Below are positions 9,685 through 18,786 of a stretch of DNA of 64,000 nucleotides, piece after piece. A model generated the notes under the pieces. That model was not told the DNA's origin. It saw only the letters and a program-made list of their open reading frames with translations, and searched no databases. The stretch is from Leptospiraceae bacterium. Lineage in GTDB: Bacteria; Spirochaetota; Leptospiria; Leptospirales; Leptonemataceae. How positions within the stretch are numbered: position 1 is the stretch's first letter; each line of letters starts with the position of its first letter. Where the stretch lies: assembly GCA_020441005.1 (NCBI GenBank), contig JAGRNA010000015.1, positions 1 through 64,000 of the forward strand, in the 5' to 3' direction. Made by a program: the position numbers and the translations under genes.

Positions 9685-9712
9685 AAAAAGCGGCCCTGAT
9701 GAGCCGCTTTTT
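9685..9712. terminator. Bidirectional intrinsic terminator
   Basis: A perfect 10-bp stem, AAAAAGCGGC (9685-9694) with GCCGCTTTTT (9703-9712), encloses an 8-base loop. It is A-rich on one side and T-rich on the other, so it works as an intrinsic terminator in both directions. It lies between the convergent desaturase and Loa22-like genes and probably ends both transcripts. Confidence 0.9.
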
Positions 9713-9732
9713 GAAAGTAAAATAAGGGGAAC

Positions 9733-10254
9733 TTATTTTTCTACAACTTGCAGAGTCACGCGACGCTGGCACTGCTCGTCTGAACCACAAACTGAAGTAG
9801 TCAGATCGTCTGCTACGCCTTTAAAGGACAGTTTGTCGGCTGGCATGCCTTGAGCACGCAGAGCGTTGTAAACGGCCTTGGCGCGCTGCTCAGAATACCA
9901 AACGTTACCACGACGTCCGTCACCGGGGGCGGTACGCGGACCAACGCTGTCCGTGTGGCCAGTGATTTGCAGCACATAGCCGGCTGGCAGTTTGCTCAAA
10001 GTAGACTCAATAGTGTCTTTGTTGTCTTTGGCCCATTTGTTCAGCTCGCTGGCTGGAACTGTAACAGATTTGTAACCAAATCCTTTTCCGCCTGGGGAGT
10101 AGCTTACTTCTTGCAGAGCACGGTTCAGCGCGCCTACCATGCCGCTGCCTGTGTCAATGCTGCCACCGCGAGTGTTAGAACTGCTACCACCGCCACATGC
10201 AACGGTTACAAGCAAGGCGGATGCAGCCAAAGTTGAAACGATAAAGTTTTTCAT
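9733..10254 (-). CDS. OmpA-domain lipoprotein, Loa22-like
   Basis: This 173-residue protein starts at the ATG at 10254, with AGGAAG about 10 bases upstream. The signal peptide ends in lipobox VTVAC (C20), followed by a Gly/Ser spacer. The C-terminal OmpA-like domain has ITGHTDSVGP and a downstream SEQRAKAVYNAL helix, the usual peptidoglycan (diaminopimelate) binding elements, and two Cys (CGSDEQC) that could form a disulfide. Loa22 is an abundant surface lipoprotein and virulence factor of pathogenic Leptospira; this protein shares its architecture, though orthology is inference. It is a single-gene unit with a roughly 170-base upstream gap and a strong terminator. Confidence 0.88.
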   Translation of the reverse strand: MKNFIVSTLAASALLVTVACGGGSSSNTRGGSIDTGSGMVGALNRALQEVSYSPGGKGFGYKSVTVPASELNKWAKDNKDTIESTLSKLPAGYVLQITGHTDSVGPRTAPGDGRRGNVWYSEQRAKAVYNALRAQGMPADKLSFKGVADDLTTSVCGSDEQCQRRVTLQVVEK

Positions 10255-10423
10255 ACTAACTTTGCTTCCTGAAATTAATTTTGCCTGGATGGGGATTTTT
10301 GCATCCGCACACACAGGTCTATGCACATACAAACGATCTCAATCAAATTGAAAACCACTTTTTTTCAGATGGTTTTGTTTTTTTTAGCCGACCGCTCAGA
10401 ATTGATTTTTCCACTGCGCACAG

Positions 10424-11305
10424 ATGTCTCTCCCAGAATCTGGCTATATGAAGAGCGCCCCATATCCAAAACAGCCCGATCTGAAGGGTGTCCAGGATCG
10501 TTTGACCGCCATCCAGGCCATTTTAAACGATTTGGGACGGGATTTGATTCGAATCCAGCAGAGGGAATTGCAGATTAAAACCAAAAGCAATGCCCTGGAC
10601 CTGGTTACCCAGGCTGATTTCCTAAGCGAAGAACGGATAAAAACCTGGGTTCAGACCCATTATCCAGATGATGCTATCCTGGCTGAAGAAAGCGGACGCA
10701 GTATTCCGAATCAAGACAGCGGTCTAACCTGGGTGATCGACCCGATTGATGGCACAATTAATTTTGCTCACGGTCTGCCGCTATTCAGCATCAGTATCGG
10801 CCTGGCACAGGGTTCCCAGGCTTTGGGCGGTCTGGTTTACGTACCGGCCATGAAAGATCTCTACAGCGCGTCACAAGGTCAGGGGGCCTGGAAAAACGGC
10901 CAGCGTATCCAGGTTAGCAAACGCTCCGAATTTTCCCAGGCGCTTGTGGTAACCGGATTTCCTTACTCACGCCATAAATATATTGATCAACTTACAAACG
11001 TGGTCCGTTGCCTGCTTTTAAAAGGGCGTGGATTACGCCGCACTGGAGCGGCTTCCATAGATTTGTGCTGGTTGGCTGAAGGACGCTTTGATGCCTACTA
11101 TGAGCTAATCCTGCAGCCCTGGGATACTTGCGCCGGTTCCGCTATTCTATCAGAGGCCGGCGGCCAATTAACCGACTTGTTTGGTGAACACTGGGATATT
11201 TCACATCAAACATTGTGCGCCAGCAATGGACTGGTACAAGCAGAGTTCCTGGAATGCCTGACCGGATTGCAAGAGCTGCCTGAATTACAAATCCGTCACT
11301 TTTAG
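10424..11305 (+). CDS. Inositol monophosphatase family protein
   Basis: Members of this Mg-dependent phosphatase family hydrolyse inositol phosphates and related sugar or nucleotide phosphates. The 293-residue protein carries AEESG (E88, E89), DPIDGTINF (D106, D109), and WDTCAGSAIL near residue 230, the three metal-binding motifs, so it should be active. The ATG at 10424 lacks a clear Shine-Dalgarno sequence; ATG 10448 would remove only 8 residues. It is divergent from the Loa22-like gene. SuhB-type roles in rRNA antitermination are known for some homologues, but nothing here decides between that and metabolism. Confidence 0.9.
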   Translation: MSLPESGYMKSAPYPKQPDLKGVQDRLTAIQAILNDLGRDLIRIQQRELQIKTKSNALDLVTQADFLSEERIKTWVQTHYPDDAILAEESGRSIPNQDSGLTWVIDPIDGTINFAHGLPLFSISIGLAQGSQALGGLVYVPAMKDLYSASQGQGAWKNGQRIQVSKRSEFSQALVVTGFPYSRHKYIDQLTNVVRCLLLKGRGLRRTGAASIDLCWLAEGRFDAYYELILQPWDTCAGSAILSEAGGQLTDLFGEHWDISHQTLCASNGLVQAEFLECLTGLQELPELQIRHF

Positions 11306-11494
11306 TGCGCACCTGCTTAATCAAGGCCTGATATAAAGCCATTTTTCATTCCCGCCATGGGTGTACAATAGCCCGTATCAAGGGCCAAAAGGCTGCCCCA
11401 AATCACCTCTCGCAAGACAGGACGTGTTGCTACCGGCGAAATTGTATCGAATTTGAGCAATTTGGGAGTTTTGCTTTCAAATAGCGTTCTGCGG

Positions 11495-11518
11495 CCCAAA
11501 CACCATGAATGGTTTGGG
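11495..11518. repeat. Inverted repeat in the intergenic space upstream of the DUF1564-like gene
   Basis: CCCAAAC (11495-11501) pairs with GTTTGGG (11512-11518), and a nested CCAT/ATGG lies inside the loop. No T-tract follows. It could be a weak terminator for the phosphatase gene or an operator for the next gene. Confidence 0.35.
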
Positions 11519-11571
11519 AACGACTTCTAATTGAACAAGCCTGATTTTCTAGCGCAACAAAGACAGCCTGG

Positions 11572-12243
11572 ATGACCTTTAAAGGTATGAGTTACTTCCA
11601 TCCACCGCGTACAAACAGCAATAGCAGCCAGAAAGGCTATGACCGCACAAATCACCCTTATAGAAAATTTCCCCGTCTAACTGGTGGCCGGGTCCAGGCT
11701 CCAATTGCAAGCAAAGACGGCAGTACTACTTCGCTATTAATTCCTTTTGAAATGTTAGGTTATTTTCAAATGCGTATTGAGCAATTTGGCGCAATAAAAT
11801 ACTATTTTCAACATTTGCTGTTCGTTTATGGGTTTCATCTTGATATCTATAAGCAGGAACCGCATCACAAAGGATGCAAAAAGCTGTATCAAGAAGCCGG
11901 TCAGGGATATAAACGTTTTGATTTCAAAGCCGCGCCAGTAGAGTGGGAGCAAATGCGCAATCTCTCATATATGTATGGGCCGTCTATTTGCTGGATGTTT
12001 GTCCATCTGATGCAGTTAGAGGAAAAAAGATGGATTTCCGCTGGTAAGCCTGATTTCTTTCTGGAATCAGCTCCACCAAGGCCCAAATCGCCTCAGGATG
12101 CACTGAACTCCAATAAAAGGAGCAAGAAAGCACATGAAACGCTACTCCAGGCAATAATGGATTCAAGTGCGCGCACCATAACTGTGCGCATCATGGACCA
12201 ACCGTTCCGAAATCTAACCAGATTCGGAGAAATCAGACTGTAA
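11572..12243 (+). CDS. DUF1564-like protein
   Basis: The central and C-terminal part of this 223-residue protein resembles DUF1564, a family I know from Leptospira, where it occurs in many copies: YQEAGQGYKRFDFKAAP, then EWEQMRNLSYMYG, then an ICWMFVHLMQLE helix. The function of DUF1564 is unknown; the helix-turn-helix-sized segment would permit DNA binding, but this is inference. The gene is visibly more AT-rich than its neighbours and is flanked by imperfect copies of TAGYGCAACAA (11550, 12309), which suggests acquisition or mobility. The start is the first ATG; ATG 11587 is close and equally possible. Confidence 0.55.
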   Translation: MTFKGMSYFHPPRTNSNSSQKGYDRTNHPYRKFPRLTGGRVQAPIASKDGSTTSLLIPFEMLGYFQMRIEQFGAIKYYFQHLLFVYGFHLDIYKQEPHHKGCKKLYQEAGQGYKRFDFKAAPVEWEQMRNLSYMYGPSICWMFVHLMQLEEKRWISAGKPDFFLESAPPRPKSPQDALNSNKRSKKAHETLLQAIMDSSARTITVRIMDQPFRNLTRFGEIRL

Positions 12244-12345
12244 ATCAATTACAAAGCCTGCCTGGAACCGATTGCCCGGACTGGGCCCGGCCTTGTCACG
12301 CTAGTTTGTAGTGCAACAAGGAATCAACCTGGCCTGTTATCAATA

Positions 12346-12822
12346 TTATTGAACCTTGTAATTAAAGATAGTTCTAGCTCCGGCATAGCTGCGCTTCCAG
12401 TACTTAGACCGAATATCATCATATCGGACCTTTTTGCCGCTGGAAGGAGCATGAATAAACTGAAAATCACCGGTATAAATCCCGACATGAGACACCTTGT
12501 CGCCTGCGGTTTTAAAAAAAACCAGATCACCAGGATGAGGCTGAACAACAGGAATCATTTTGGCATATTGATCACTGGCACTGCGCGGTAATTTGTAACC
12601 GCCACTCTTGTAGACATACGAAGTCAAACCAGAGCAATCAAAACCGTTGGGCGAGCTGCCACCGTATTCATACGGAGTTCCAATGTGCTCCTGTGCCAGC
12701 TGAACAAGTCCGACACCATCAAACACTGTATCACGAGACCAAAGATGGCCTACTGTCAACAGCATCAGGGTCAGCACCACCAAAGCAGCTGGCTGTTGTA
12801 TAAATTTATTAATGCGATTCAT
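12346..12822 (-). CDS. NlpC/P60 peptidoglycan hydrolase
   Basis: This 158-residue protein has an N-terminal hydrophobic segment (PAALVVLTLMLLTVGHLW) that serves as a signal or anchor. An NlpC/P60 cysteine peptidase domain follows, with FDCSGL (C63), SHVGIY (H112) and a third polar residue at FIHAP (H124). Such enzymes cleave gamma-D-Glu-diaminopimelate bonds in peptidoglycan stems. The ATG at 12822 starts directly before the signal; a longer frame to 12855 adds residues unlike a signal. It diverges from the flgK operon across a 339-base gap. All catalytic residues are present. Confidence 0.92.
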   Translation of the reverse strand: MNRINKFIQQPAALVVLTLMLLTVGHLWSRDTVFDGVGLVQLAQEHIGTPYEYGGSSPNGFDCSGLTSYVYKSGGYKLPRSASDQYAKMIPVVQPHPGDLVFFKTAGDKVSHVGIYTGDFQFIHAPSSGKKVRYDDIRSKYWKRSYAGARTIFNYKVQ

Positions 12823-13161
12823 TAGTATTTCCCGTCTACTTGACAGACGTTGCATCCCCAGTATCGGTTCCCCTGAAACGGGACTATAGTATACTTTTTT
12901 CGCGTCCCAAAACAGCCAGCCATATTAGCAATTTCACTTTTGATTGCCGTTTTCATGCAGCTTCCAGGCCAACAGCTGTTGGAACCGGGATGTCTGCCTG
13001 GCGAAACAACACTCCCGGTTCATTTGGCACACAATCAGCATCAACATGCAGTCCTATCCATCAAATGTAACGTCCGTGAACTAAAGAAAAAATCCATCAG
13101 CATTTCAGTCAAAATGCCGATGCAAGTACTGGAGTGATGTGTCTACACTCCGGAGGTACAT
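12823..13161. promoter_or_regulatory. Divergent control region between the NlpC/P60 gene and flgK
   Basis: This 339-base gap must hold promoters for both directions. On the minus strand TATACT (12888-12893) is a plausible -10 box for the NlpC gene, though no good -35 box is spaced from it. On the plus side the last 70 bases contain two hairpins (separate entry) and the GGAGGT Shine-Dalgarno (13152-13157) of flgK. The short open frames here show no family resemblance, so I treat the region as non-coding. Confidence 0.45.
13095..13151 (+). promoter_or_regulatory. Two tandem hairpins in the flgK leader, next to the ribosome site
   Basis: Hairpin one is CATC-a-GCATTT (13095-13105), loop CAGTCA, AAATGC-c-GATG (13112-13122). 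Hairpin two is GGAGTG (13131-13136), a 9-base loop, then CACTCC (13146-13151). The latter abuts the GGAGGT ribosome-binding sequence. Several GGA triplets, the core of CsrA sites, lie in or beside hairpin two. csrA is the last gene of the operon, so translational feedback is possible. The pairing is seen in the sequence; the function is inferred. Confidence 0.5.
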
Positions 13162-15096
13162 ATGGGCTCAACATTTGGCGGATTGGAAGTCGGTAAACGG
13201 GGGGTCATGATCCACCGTACAGCCTTGAATACAACCGGCCATAACATCGCCAATGCTGACAATGAGCATTATGCCCGCCAGCGGGTCACCATGGAGGCTA
13301 TGGATCCGCTCTACGAGCCTTCATTGAACCGTGCCAATACCGCCGGGCAGATCGGACAAGGGGCCCAAATAGCTCAAATTGAACGCATCCGTGACGCTTT
13401 TTTTGACGACCAAATCATCGCGCTTGAAAATGATAAAAACTACTGGCAGGGCAAAGAGCTGTATTTCAGCCAAATGGAACATATCCTCAATGAGCCCTCC
13501 GACAACACGCTCCGGCATCTGGCAGATAATTTCTGGCAGAGCTGGCAGGAACTGGCCAATTATCCGGATGACCTGGCTCACCGCGAGGTTGTGCTGGAGC
13601 GCGCCAATGCGCTAACTACCCGCATCCAGGATAGTTCGCGCCAATTGACCGACCTGCGCGCACGGGCCAACCAGGAGGTCCAGACTGATGTGGAGCGCAT
13701 AAACAGCCTGGCCGGCCAAATTCGTGATCTCAATGAACGGATTTTGAAATTACAGGCCCTGGGTGATAATCCCAATGACCTGCAAGACCGTCGCGACATG
13801 CATATGCAGGAACTGTCAAAGATAGTCAACGTCCGCGTCGGCCGTAGTGATCGCGATGAAATGTTTGTTTTTATCGGCGAACAGGCCCTGGTGCAGGGTG
13901 AAATACAGCGCAAACTGATCACTGAGCCGGATCCAGCCAATGAAGGCATGCACCGCGTTATTTGGGAGCACAATCAGAAGGACGTCATTTTAGGCGGAGG
14001 CCATCTGCATGCCATGCTTGAATTGCGTGATACCGACATTACCGGCCGTATTGATGCAATCGATGGTTTTGCCCTGAATGTGGCCGACATTGTGAACGAA
14101 GTCCATAAGGACGGATTTGGACTGGATGGCAGCACCAATCTCGATTTCTTTCAGCTGCGTCCCCTTAGCGCCAATGCTCGTGGCAGCTACACCATTCAGC
14201 AGTCGCGCGGCAACTTTGATTTAAATAATGACGGCAGTGCTGAAGTAACCGCTGTTTTTCGAGTCAGCGGTCAAAACACAGTCAATCCGGAGCAGCGCAT
14301 CGGTTTGAACGGTCAGCTGGTATTGGAAAAAAACGATCGCGAAAACACACCGGTCATTATTGACTACCGCGCTGATGACACCCTGAATCAGGTTATTAAA
14401 CGCATTAATGACTCCAAAGCCGGTGTGGTAGCCTACATGAATCATGACAATCAACTGGCTTTCAAGGCGACTACTGCCAGCGATGAGCGCCGCAGTAACT
14501 TCATGATCCGCCATCTGGAAGATACCGGCGAACTGCTCACTGGCTACACCGGCGTTTTACAGAACTCCGGCAAGGCCGGAGCGTTTGACTTCCGGCGCAT
14601 TGATGAACTGGGTAAATTTAGAGCCAGCGCTCAGGATATCACTCTGACGCCGACCCTGCATCCCGGAGCCTGGCTGCGCCTTTCCAGCGAACTTTCCGGG
14701 AATCCGGCTGCTATCGCTGCCGGCCGCGGCAAAGACATTGGCGGCAGCGGGGATTACAATACCCCTAATGGCATGGGAGACAGCGCCAATGCGCTCTTGA
14801 TTGCCTCGGCTCTGAAGCAGTCCAGTCGGATGATCGGGCATGCCCGTAACCCGGAAGAGTTTTATAACCAGCTGGTCTCGCAATTAGGTGTTGAGTCCCG
14901 CACAGCACGCGATGCCGCAAACCGCACCAAAGATGATTTGGTCGAGCTCAGTAATTTCAGGCAGAGCGTGATGGGAGTCAGCCTGGATGAGGAAATGAGC
15001 AACATGGTTCAATTCCAACACAGCTATAACGCCAGCGCCCGCTTGATTTCAACCATCAACCAGATGCTGGACACGATAATTCGATTAGGAGCCTGA
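13162..15096 (+). CDS. flgK: Flagellar hook-associated protein FlgK
   Basis: FlgK is hook-associated protein 1, the first ring of the junction between hook and filament; in spirochaetes it acts in the periplasm. The 644-residue protein has the conserved N-terminal rod/hook helix segment ([20 protein letters not shown]), a FlgK-type coiled region ([20 protein letters not shown]), a variable middle, and a C-terminal helix ([20 protein letters not shown]) that pairs with the N-terminus. The ATG is preceded by GGAGGT with a 4-base spacer. flgL starts 1 base after its stop codon, giving a flgK-flgL-fliW-csrA operon. Confidence 0.97.
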   Translation: MGSTFGGLEVGKRGVMIHRTALNTTGHNIANADNEHYARQRVTMEAMDPLYEPSLNRANTAGQIGQGAQIAQIERIRDAFFDDQIIALENDKNYWQGKELYFSQMEHILNEPSDNTLRHLADNFWQSWQELANYPDDLAHREVVLERANALTTRIQDSSRQLTDLRARANQEVQTDVERINSLAGQIRDLNERILKLQALGDNPNDLQDRRDMHMQELSKIVNVRVGRSDRDEMFVFIGEQALVQGEIQRKLITEPDPANEGMHRVIWEHNQKDVILGGGHLHAMLELRDTDITGRIDAIDGFALNVADIVNEVHKDGFGLDGSTNLDFFQLRPLSANARGSYTIQQSRGNFDLNNDGSAEVTAVFRVSGQNTVNPEQRIGLNGQLVLEKNDRENTPVIIDYRADDTLNQVIKRINDSKAGVVAYMNHDNQLAFKATTASDERRSNFMIRHLEDTGELLTGYTGVLQNSGKAGAFDFRRIDELGKFRASAQDITLTPTLHPGAWLRLSSELSGNPAAIAAGRGKDIGGSGDYNTPNGMGDSANALLIASALKQSSRMIGHARNPEEFYNQLVSQLGVESRTARDAANRTKDDLVELSNFRQSVMGVSLDEEMSNMVQFQHSYNASARLISTINQMLDTIIRLGA

Positions 15097-15097
15097 G

Positions 15098-16366
15098 ATG
15101 ATTCGCACTACTGACATAATGAAAAACAGCAACCTGACTCGCAATCTGGGCCGGCACAGCTATGAGATGGACAAGGTCCAAAACCAGCTGGCAACCGGAC
15201 GCAAGATTCGCACCCCGGGCGATGATCCTTCCGCAGCCACCAATCAAATGTACTTCCGTACCCGTGTTAACGAACTGGAACAATTCGAACAAAATCTGAC
15301 TGATGCCAAATCACGACTGGATCTCACCGACGGCGAGCTGGCCCGGGTAACTGATATTATGCAGCGGGTCCGTGAATTGACTGTCCAGGCTGCTAACGGG
15401 GTCTATCAGGGTGACGATGGTTTCGAACTGAAAAATGCTTTCGCCAAGGAAATCGATCAGCATCTGCGCGCCTTGATCGAAATCGGCAACGGCCGCGATG
15501 CAACCGGGCGGCCCCTGTTTGGCGGACACCGCACCGGGCAGCTGCCTTTCCAGGTCATCGAAGCCAGTCTGCCCGGGCTCAAGGGTGTGGATGTAAAAAA
15601 CTGGATAACCGATGTCCAATACCAGGGCGACATTGGCCGACAGCTGCATGAGGTTGAGCGCTCGCAGTATATTGATATTAACCTGCCGGGCAGCAAAGCG
15701 TTCTGGGGCACCAACACTACTGTTACCAGCACTGTGGACGCCAATGAGTACGTAGCCCTGGCGGAGCAGTCCTTCAAAATCGACGGCGTCCGCATTGATA
15801 TCTCGGCCGGAGACCGGCTCGACGACGTCATTGATAAAATCAACCGCTCCGGCATAGAGGTTCGCGCCAGCCGGGTCGGTCAGGATAATATCAGTCTGCA
15901 TTCTACCAGCCCGCATCAAATCTGGCTGGAAGACAGCGAGAACGGCACTGTTTTACGGGACCTGGGATTGATCAGTTCCCAAAAATCAGAACCGCCCAAT
16001 AATTATGCCGAATCGGCCATCACTGCCGGAGCGAGCATTTTTGATACCCTGATCAAACTACGCAATGATCTATTGACCAAAGACCAGCTGGAAATTGGCG
16101 GCCGGGACCTGGCGAATCTGGATTCGGCGATCCAGAATGTACTTCGCCACAGGGCCGACATCGGTGCCAGACAAAACCGTGTAGAAGAACATGAAAAGCG
16201 GGTCAGCTGGGATCAGGCTCACATGCAGGAATTGATGGCCAAAAGCGAGGGCATTGATTTTCCGGAAACAATTACCAAACTGAAATGGCTGGAAACCATT
16301 CACCAGTATGCCTTGAATGTAGGTGCGCGCGTGATTGGACCGCAATTATTGGACTACCTGCGTTAG
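15098..16366 (+). CDS. flgL: Flagellar hook-associated protein FlgL
   Basis: FlgL (hook-associated protein 3) sits between FlgK and the filament. This 422-residue protein has the flagellin-like N-terminal helix (NQLATGRKIRTPGDDPSAAT) and continues with LTDGELARVTDIMQRVRELT, both typical. The C-terminus is helical and would pair with the N-terminal helix as in flagellin. The ATG is immediately downstream of flgK, indicating translational coupling. It is longer than the roughly 300-residue enterobacterial protein because of a middle domain (residues about 150-300), as in other spirochaetes. Confidence 0.96.
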   Translation: MIRTTDIMKNSNLTRNLGRHSYEMDKVQNQLATGRKIRTPGDDPSAATNQMYFRTRVNELEQFEQNLTDAKSRLDLTDGELARVTDIMQRVRELTVQAANGVYQGDDGFELKNAFAKEIDQHLRALIEIGNGRDATGRPLFGGHRTGQLPFQVIEASLPGLKGVDVKNWITDVQYQGDIGRQLHEVERSQYIDINLPGSKAFWGTNTTVTSTVDANEYVALAEQSFKIDGVRIDISAGDRLDDVIDKINRSGIEVRASRVGQDNISLHSTSPHQIWLEDSENGTVLRDLGLISSQKSEPPNNYAESAITAGASIFDTLIKLRNDLLTKDQLEIGGRDLANLDSAIQNVLRHRADIGARQNRVEEHEKRVSWDQAHMQELMAKSEGIDFPETITKLKWLETIHQYALNVGARVIGPQLLDYLR

Positions 16367-16424
16367 TGGCAAATCGCAGACAACCGGGAACAAAGGCGTC
16401 AGGGAAAAAAGCTTGAGGATAAGA

Positions 16425-16475
16425 ATGACAATGCAGTCACGTAGTACTTCCAAAATAGAACGAGGTCGATTTTGA
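16425..16475 (+). CDS. Possible 16-residue leader peptide overlapping the fliW start
   Basis: In the 105-base gap between flgL and fliW, GAGGA (16415-16419) precedes an ATG at 16425 by 5 bases. The frame encodes [16 protein letters not shown] and its TGA (16473-16475) overlaps the fliW TTG (16472-16474). The ribosome site and the stop/start overlap suggest translation coupled to fliW. Two GGA triplets (AGGGA at 16401 and GAGGA) could be CsrA contacts. So short a frame may also arise by chance. Confidence 0.3.
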   Translation: MTMQSRSTSKIERGRF

Positions 16476-16981
16476 GCGCTGGCGACAACCCAAGCAAGAT
16501 GGACCAGGCAGACCGGAATGAAACCGTCATCAGTCTGAACACCCGTACATTGGGACTGGTCCAGGTCAGTTCGGCTGATTTTCTGGAGTTTCCGGAGGGC
16601 CTGTTAGGCTTTCAGGACGATACGCGTTATATTATATTGCCCGATACCGGCGCGGACTCACCCTTTGAATGGCTGCAGTCGGTAGAAAAAGCAGACCTGG
16701 CCTTTATTCTGATTAAACCGGAACTGGTCTTCGATGACAACTATCAGCCGCGGGTGGCAGCGGCCGACCTGCAGGCCCTCCAGGTCCAACAGGCCAGTGA
16801 CTGTCAGGTATACACAATTGTGACCATCCCAAAAAATGATCCGCGTAACATGACGGCCAATTTGCAAGGACCGATTCTGGTAAACGTAGAACGCCGGTTA
16901 GGACGCCAAATCATTTCTCTAGACGACAATCATCCCTTGCGGGCGCCGATCCTGGAACAAATGGAGCAGGACGAATGCTAG
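16472..16981 (+). CDS. fliW: Flagellar assembly factor FliW
   Basis: FliW binds flagellin and, when free, binds and inhibits CsrA, so it links filament assembly to translation of flagellin. The 169-residue protein has the core [20 protein letters not shown], an FIL-rich middle, and [21 protein letters not shown] near the C-terminus, all family-typical. The TTG start is chosen because GAGGT precedes it by 5 bases; ATG 16499 is the alternative, and the extra 20 or so N-terminal residues are not conserved in the family. Its end overlaps csrA by 7 bases, the usual spirochaetal and Gram-positive arrangement. Confidence 0.95.
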   Translation: MSAGDNPSKMDQADRNETVISLNTRTLGLVQVSSADFLEFPEGLLGFQDDTRYIILPDTGADSPFEWLQSVEKADLAFILIKPELVFDDNYQPRVAAADLQALQVQQASDCQVYTIVTIPKNDPRNMTANLQGPILVNVERRLGRQIISLDDNHPLRAPILEQMEQDEC

Positions 16982-17235
16982 TTCTAGCCCGCAAGGTCAA
17001 CAGCTCCATTATGATTGGCGACGACATCGAGATCGTGGTCGTTGAAATCAAGGGCGACCAGGTCAAACTGGGCGTCAAGGCTCCGCGTGAAATCAGCGTT
17101 CACCGTTCCGAAGTCTACGCCGACATCCAGGAACAAAACCGCCAGGCAGCGGACTCCAGCCTGAGTGACATCGCTAATCTGGGCCATTTGATCAAGAAGA
17201 AGCCCGGCGAGAAGACCGGTCAGAATGCCGATTAG
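16975..17235 (+). CDS. csrA: Carbon storage regulator CsrA
   Basis: CsrA is a dimeric RNA-binding protein that blocks ribosome access at GGA-containing hairpins. The first 60 residues are canonical ([39 protein letters not shown]), including the R44-equivalent needed for RNA contact. A 25-residue lysine-rich tail extends beyond the usual 61-residue protein. GGAGCAGG within the end of fliW is its ribosome site. Partner switching with FliW is known in Bacillus and Campylobacter, and the gene pair here predicts the same control of flagellar genes. Confidence 0.96.
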   Translation: MLVLARKVNSSIMIGDDIEIVVVEIKGDQVKLGVKAPREISVHRSEVYADIQEQNRQAADSSLSDIANLGHLIKKKPGEKTGQNAD

Positions 17236-17238
17236 GGC

Positions 17239-18786
17239 TCACTCGGCAAGGTTCTGACTCAAAAAGGGGATCCCGTACTGTTCCCGGACTGCCACCGCAG
17301 CGTTATTTAATTCTTTGTAATCCAGCACAATCCGATCGCCCCCTGCCAGTCCGATCACAATATCGCGCCCCTGCCGCTGGCACTCTGAGACCAGCTGATA
17401 CAGGTGTTGCAAATCACGCACAATCACGCCGTCCACACTGAGTACTTGCGCGTTTTTGGTCTCATAACCCTGATTCACGGCCAACGGCAAAATGCGATTG
17501 ATGAAAACGATTCGTCGGCGATCCGTTTTTTCGACGAGTCTATTGTCCATTAATTGTCTTAGCATCCACAGCGGTGGCCCGACTTGTTGCCTGATATAAC
17601 GACGACTCAGCTCCTGAAATACGAGTCCGCCGCTAATAAAAAATGCCGGCATGGATAACTGACCGGGTACCAGCATGCTCTGTCCTTCCGCATGCAGGGC
17701 TGCCAACCGGATCTGCCGTCTTTGGCGATCGCGCAGCACATCAAGGTGAAAAGTGCTTATCCGGTCGGTTGGAGCGAGTCCGGCCTTTGCATTTAAAACC
17801 AATACCAGCCATTGTTCCAGTGATAGCTTGCCATACAAGGGATGGTCAAGGCTGCCATCCGCCAACAAGGTCTTGTTGTTGACCGCTAAAATCAGATCCT
17901 GGCGATCAAGCCTGGCAGAGCGTTCTCTGCTTTGCAAAACATTGGTTACGATCGCTGCCCCGGATGCGCTATTCAGACCGTAGTAGCGGCGACTGGCAGG
18001 TCCGTGCAATGGCTCGCTCGTAAAGACAGGTAATAACAACCGACTATGCCAACTATCCCGATAGCGCAGCGGCCAGCGCTGCAGTTCCGTGGGTCGGGCA
18101 TTGGCGTACAGACGCGCATATATTTTCAGCCAGTCAACGCCTAACATTTGCGTCGGCTGCTGCCCGGTTAATGGGGATGCGGCCACAGTCGTCACTAAAC
18201 CGAGTACCTTACCCTGGTACAAAACCAGGCTGCCTGGCTGTATTGGTTTCAGACTGCCAAGCTGCCACTGGGGAATGAGCGGCCATCCGGTAGTTTTTTG
18301 AAGCCCTGGCCGGCTGACCGTTCCGCCTTCAAATGAACCCGTCCCTGGATCCCAGATCTGGACCGCCTGAGCCAGGCTGGACGGCAGGTCCTGCAATTGC
18401 CCAAGAGCCAAAGGCCTGATTTTTCCCGCTCGTAGTAGACGCAAGGCCTCCTTGTCGATCTGAACACTGATCAAACCCAAAATGTCGTCATGATTCTGAT
18501 AGGCCACACTGATCTCGGATGAGCCTTCCATGACCAGACGTACGCTGCGAATCCATTCTACCGGTCCCGGAAAAAAGAATACAAAAGTGTCTGCCTTGAT
18601 TGCGACCGCTGCCATACTGGACTGCTGCAAACGGCTATTCCATGGCGAATCCGCCCGGGACTCCGACCAGCTAACCCGCACCTGCAGCAGATCCGGAATG
18701 GATTGCGCACGCAACGTTTGCCAACAGCACAGAGTGGAGACAACCAAAAACAAAAGAGCGGTTCTGGACCTAGTAAACACGACCAT
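17239..18786 (-). CDS. Deg-like PDZ protein with a lost protease site (second of a pair)
   Basis: This 515-residue exported protein (signal peptide ending near LRAQS) follows the layout of Deg proteases: a trypsin-like domain, a PDZ domain (GAAIVTNVLQ through DLILAVNN), and a second PDZ-like part (GGLVFQELSRRYI). The place where the GNSGGP nucleophile should lie reads IQPGSLVLYQGKVLGLV, so Ser is replaced by Gln183 or Pro184. The His motif is also absent (no TNHHV equivalent near residues 60-75). It is therefore probably a non-catalytic scaffold. Its 5' end overlaps the paralogous gene upstream by 17 bases, and both close the type II secretion operon. Convergent with csrA. Confidence 0.75.
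   Translation of the reverse strand: MVVFTRSRTALLFLVVSTLCCWQTLRAQSIPDLLQVRVSWSESRADSPWNSRLQQSSMAAVAIKADTFVFFFPGPVEWIRSVRLVMEGSSEISVAYQNHDDILGLISVQIDKEALRLLRAGKIRPLALGQLQDLPSSLAQAVQIWDPGTGSFEGGTVSRPGLQKTTGWPLIPQWQLGSLKPIQPGSLVLYQGKVLGLVTTVAASPLTGQQPTQMLGVDWLKIYARLYANARPTELQRWPLRYRDSWHSRLLLPVFTSEPLHGPASRRYYGLNSASGAAIVTNVLQSRERSARLDRQDLILAVNNKTLLADGSLDHPLYGKLSLEQWLVLVLNAKAGLAPTDRISTFHLDVLRDRQRRQIRLAALHAEGQSMLVPGQLSMPAFFISGGLVFQELSRRYIRQQVGPPLWMLRQLMDNRLVEKTDRRRIVFINRILPLAVNQGYETKNAQVLSVDGVIVRDLQHLYQLVSECQRQGRDIVIGLAGGDRIVLDYKELNNAAVAVREQYGIPFLSQNLAE

Noticed and set aside
9850-10236. Long plus-strand open frame opposite the Loa22-like gene
   Set aside because: Composition mirrors the real lipoprotein gene and no family resemblance, signal or ribosome site is seen.
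11142-11499. Minus-strand frames after the inositol phosphatase gene
   Set aside because: The first lies mostly antisense to the phosphatase; the second has no start signal or family pattern.
12840-13137. Two small plus-strand frames in the flgK leader
   Set aside because: No ribosome site or conserved residues; they overlap the hairpin region and each other.
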